Below, in pieces: positions 61,401 to 64,000 of a DNA stretch of 64,000 nucleotides (position 1 is its first letter; the number at the start of each line of letters is the position of its first letter). This stretch comes from Paragordius varius (Eukaryota; Nematomorpha), in NCBI GenBank assembly GCA_964247055.1, contig OZ176056.1, positions 8,308,001-8,372,000 of the forward strand, written 5' to 3'. The notes under the pieces are model-generated. The model made no database searches and was not told where the DNA came from. It was given only the letters and a program-made list of their open reading frames with translations. Position numbers and translations under genes: made by a program.

Positions 61401-63379
61401 TATATGGAGTTTTATTGTTTTAATAACACTAGTCGACAAATTTGGACATTTTTAAGCACCACCACTAAAACTTTTTAAATTATGACTAATTTCAGTGTTT
61501 TAAAACCGAATTTGAAAAAAATTTTGATCCCGCCAATCAGAATTTTCAAATTTTATAGGTTTTTCAATTTTTCAAAAACAAGAGAAAATCGAGAGAAAAT
61601 AAAATATAACTTTATAATAAAATGTTATTATATTATAAACTTAATATCATTTAATAAAGCGTTTTAAACTCTATCTTTTGAATATAAATATGTCATTTAA
61701 ATATCAGAGAGAAAAAAATAGTACGGACTTAAACGTCAAAATTTAGTCTTTTTTTCAAGTGAATTTTTAACACATATAAAATTTTTTTAAAAAAATACTA
61801 AAAAAGGCATTCTATAGTTTAAACCTTCGGCTTTCAGATAGGCTAAATTTTCTTTGTTAGTTTTCGTTCTTTCGAGTACTTATTAGACTTTTTCTCTTGA
61901 GTTGGTTCTTATAAAAAATCCTTTATTTATACCTAGTGGTTATACCTTATTTTTTTTAAAATTATTGGTTGATTTGTATTTTGAATTTCAGATGGATGTT
62001 GTGTAGCCACTTTTAGTATAATTTACTGTTGTGGGGTTGGACCATTTGTATATACCTAATTTATATTCAATTTAATTGTAGAATTTATCTAATTTTATTC
62101 TGTAAATTGGTTAATTTGACATGTCAATTTGCCACGATTTTGCTTGCAAGTCTCTCTTATCGGACTTTACGATTACTTATTGTTATCTTTGCCATATCTG
62201 GCATAATTATAGGATCGCTTGGGGGATATGCAGAGCTTGTGCAGCCGCCCATATGTATCACACTATACATAAGCCCCTTTTAAATTTTTAACATTTTGGC
62301 TCTTAGCTTGTTTAGTATCTTATTTAATGCCTCGAATTTGTTATCCATGCATGGAATATCACTTGTATCGACTTGCTTGTTTGAATATTTAAACATATGT
62401 ACACGAGGAATGATTGTTATTTTTGAATTAAATGCAAATTTATAAAATAAATTTTGGAAAAATCCTATTGGTGGCCTCAATTTTCTTTTTTGTTTTGGCC
62501 TTTCCATGCCATTAGGTATCAGAAAATGCAAAAATAATGGGGTGGTGCAAAACCTTGTTGACCAGTGTAATGCAAATGCAAAAATGTAGATAATTGAGGG
62601 ATACAATAATTAACAATTAATATATTTCTTGATAATAATAAAGCTTCTTTTTGTAATTGCCATTCAAATTATCTTATTATATCAAATCTCATACAATTAT
62701 TAATTAAATAAATTTTATTTTATTATATATTAATAAGATATTCACATAAAGAAAGATAAAAATTATTTAACAACAAAAATTTTGAGCAAATTAACAACAA
62801 GCCTGAATCTTAGATCGTATATATTTAAATAATTTTTCATAAAAATTAAATAATTAGTGGCGCAGTATAAATATACTTATTAAAAGTAAAAACAGTAAGA
62901 ATTGTATACCAAAAAATAAAATTATAAAGACATGTATTTTTTCTAAAATACAACCATACTTTTTTATCTTTATTTTTTTTTAATGTAACACATTGTTTTA
63001 AACTCCAATTATAAAATAGATATATATATTAGTAATACAATCAATTACATATTTTACTATTGTTATTAAGTTTTTAATAGGTTAAATTAGGAATCGAAAA
63101 AGTATGGTTGTCTTTTGGAAAATTTTATATTTTTACGTTTTGTCTGTGCAAATTCTATTTTTACTGTATCATTAGTTAAATTATCCTGGTTCAAGTATTG
63201 ATCCAACCAGGGCCCACATTGGTATCCCCGATTTCGAAGATTATCTTAAGGTATATAATCAATTTTAAAATTTTATATAAATTTATTTTTTTAATATATA
63301 TATATATATTGAAAATAATTCATGTTTTGTAATTTTAGACGACATGCAGTGAAGGGAAAAACATACGTGCACGGAATTT
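55478..63379 (+). CDS. Divergent M13 (neprilysin-like) homologue, copy B (3' end outside window)
   Basis: Exons 2-15: 55478-55597, 55688-56003, 56912-57116, 57748-57795, 58516-58670, 59420-59633, 60235-60309, 60377-60415, 60483-60565, 61005-61052, 61087-61127, 61216-61295, 63176-63250, 63339-63379. Eleven of these fourteen exons have exactly the length of the copy A exon, and phases match throughout with no internal stop. Landmarks: CYDFMLEEC, LYKSC, YTDILGGNP, NYIRTGVDVFQRM and FSATFNRIYE (again without HExxH). Sequons are conserved or newly gained (NIT, NET, NST, NVT, NMT, NLT, NAT, NDS). This looks like the functional copy. Its first exon is unresolved: the homologue of copy A exon 1 (52,843-52,896) carries a frameshift. 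The last two exons lie beyond the window. Family assignment rests on ordered motifs only. Confidence 0.62.
57393..57703. mobile_element. Family B MITE copy 12
   Basis: Left end acaccatttacaattcggaa, right end taatagtaaatggtatatta. A diverged copy in intron 4 of M13-like copy B. Confidence 0.65.
59669..59939. mobile_element. Family A (Tc1/mariner-like) MITE
   Basis: Left end tacagtaaaaattgaaatta, then tacggacaaaacgtaaaaat, identical to the family consensus. The right arm is decayed (tctgtataatctcactgta). It starts 36 bp after the donor of exon 7 of copy B. A second, more degenerate relative follows at about 59,949-60,190. Confidence 0.8.
61296..63175. other. Expanded intron 13 of copy B with unexplained insert
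   Basis: 1,880 nt, against 490 nt in copy A. It contains a family A element (62,889-63,168) whose right end stops seven bases before the exon 14 acceptor, and a GC-richer block at about 61,990-62,610 with ORFs on both strands. Neither ORF resembles a family I know. Confidence 0.5.
62889..63168. mobile_element. Family A MITE abutting exon 14 of copy B
   Basis: Diverged left arm (cagtaagaattgtataccaa); well-kept right arm (tttacgttttgtctgtgcaa, ending atttttactgta). Only tcattag separates it from the exon, so element sequence now lies where the polypyrimidine tract would be. Confidence 0.75.
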
Positions 63380-63593
63380 GTAATTATATATACTGATGAT
63401 TAATATGTTTTTGTCTTGGTTATTATTCATTAGGAATAAAGGATAAAATCCATAAAAAATTATTACATTCATAGGTGTGTTTAAGGCAAAACTACGATAG
63501 GAAAATAATGAAAAAAACAAAGACTAAATCATTTTTTAATAAATTATTTTATAAATATTGAGATAGATATTAAATACAAATACTATTTAATTA

Positions 63594-63972
63594 TAATAAC
63601 AGTTGTTAAAATCCGTAATATATAATTTCATTTAATTCTATTTAATTTTAGGCTCACCCCTAGATAATTTTCAGTTTATTTTCAAATTTTCAGTTTAATT
63701 TTCATAAATTACATTAAATTTAATTTAAATTCGTATAACCAACTGCATTTATACCAAAATTACAAAGTTGGATATATATACGAAATCGATATGTGAAAAC
63801 CCCAAGTAGTCAAATAGTTGTGTCGTACTGATGAGTGCTAACAAGCACGAAACTAGTCTGCGATTACTATTGACGAAGGGTTTCACATATAGTTTATAAT
63901 TTCTATTTATAATTTCATTTAATTCTATTTAATTATCCTTTATCGTTATACGGATTTTAACAACTGTTATTA
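63594..63972. mobile_element. 379-bp TIR element carrying a hammerhead ribozyme
   Basis: Perfect 24-bp terminal inverted repeats: 63,594-63,617 (taataacagttgttaaaatc plus cgta) and 63,949-63,972 (its inverse). Just inside each end is a direct repeat of about 28 bp (tataatttcatttaattcta..) in the same orientation. A TA duplication with an ACAGTTG start is possible. It is inserted in intron 15 of M13-like copy B. The centre holds the ribozyme at 63,789-63,891. No ORF. Confidence 0.8.
63789..63891 (+). ncRNA. Type I hammerhead ribozyme with minimal stem III
   Basis: The core CUGAUGA is at 63,828-63,834. Stem II is GUGCU/AGCAC (63,835-63,839 with 63,844-63,848, loop AACA). GAAA is at 63,849-63,852. 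Stem III has only two pairs (A-U, C-G) closed by a UA loop. The predicted cleavage site is after GUC at 63,858. Stem I is UCGUA/UGCGA beside the core, then an internal loop, then GUCAAAUAG/CUAUUGAC (63,809-63,817 with 63,867-63,874). An outer arm pairs AUAUGUGAAAACCC with GGGUUUCACAUAU. All conserved core residues are present. Tiny stem III variants are known from Penelope-like elements and retrozymes, where they work best as dimers. Confidence 0.87.
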
Positions 63973-64000
63973 CAAAACATAACCAATCCGTTAATTACCA

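Larger units (their letters stand above)
52560..64000 (+). repeat. Segmental tandem duplication, unit 2 (continues past the window)
   Basis: Matches unit 1 from the TATA region (52,618) through exon 15 of the M13-like gene (63,379). The last two exons, present in unit 1, are not in the window. Confidence 0.7.

Noticed and set aside
63642-63664. Short terminal exon for M13-like copy B (acceptor attttag then LTPR and stop)
   Set aside because: The phase would fit, but the segment lies inside the hammerhead-bearing TIR element. Copy A shows two further conserved-type exons at 48,378 and 49,058, so the true 3' exons are more likely outside the window.

Overview
This is a strongly AT-rich nuclear window from a eukaryote. 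Gene content points to a small, fast-evolving animal. It has a TspanC8-type tetraspanin, a Salvador (Hippo pathway) scaffold with a SARAH domain, ERGIC1, GOLGA7 and an intronless Elongator ELP3. Many introns are extremely short (25-34 nt, GT..AG) and sit beside introns of 0.3-1.9 kb that are packed with terminal-inverted-repeat elements. Ultra-short introns are known from dicyemid mesozoans, and other reduced parasites such as orthonectids or myxozoans are possible. I cannot fix the species from sequence alone.

Layout. 1.25-8.2 kb (-): eight-exon tetraspanin of the TSPAN33/C8 type. 8.3-15.3 kb (+): nine-exon ERGIC1, divergent from the tetraspanin across only 96 bp. 15.7-17.5 kb (-): ELP3, convergent with ERGIC1. 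17.5-21.8 kb: repeats, a GC-richer relic and one orphan terminal exon. 21.9-26.9 kb: a head-to-head inverted duplication of a small secreted-protein gene; the + copy is interrupted by a 1.1 kb CACTA-type element. 26.9-31.7 kb: repeats. 31.7-33.9 kb (-): four-exon GOLGA7 with a new Asn-rich tail, 110 bp from the divergent Salvador gene (34.0-34.9 kb, +), which has lost both WW domains. 39.6-49.1 kb and 52.6 kb to the window edge (+): a segmental tandem duplication carrying two copies of a 17-exon gene. I read this gene as a very divergent, catalytically dead M13 (neprilysin-like) peptidase homologue rich in N-glycosylation sequons.

Mobile DNA dominates the non-coding space. Family A is Tc1/mariner-like, with TIRs starting TACAGTAAAAATTGAAATT. 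Family B has TIRs ATATACCATTTACAGTTC with internal 21-bp iterons, and at least twelve copies are seen. Family C is a palindrome of about 185 bp, family D a fold-back with tandem arms, and family E a 0.6 kb relative of B. At the right edge, inside an intron of the second M13-like copy, a 379-bp TIR element carries a complete type I hammerhead ribozyme. Comparing the two M13-like copies shows directly how a 34-nt intron became a 338-nt intron by insertion of one family A element.
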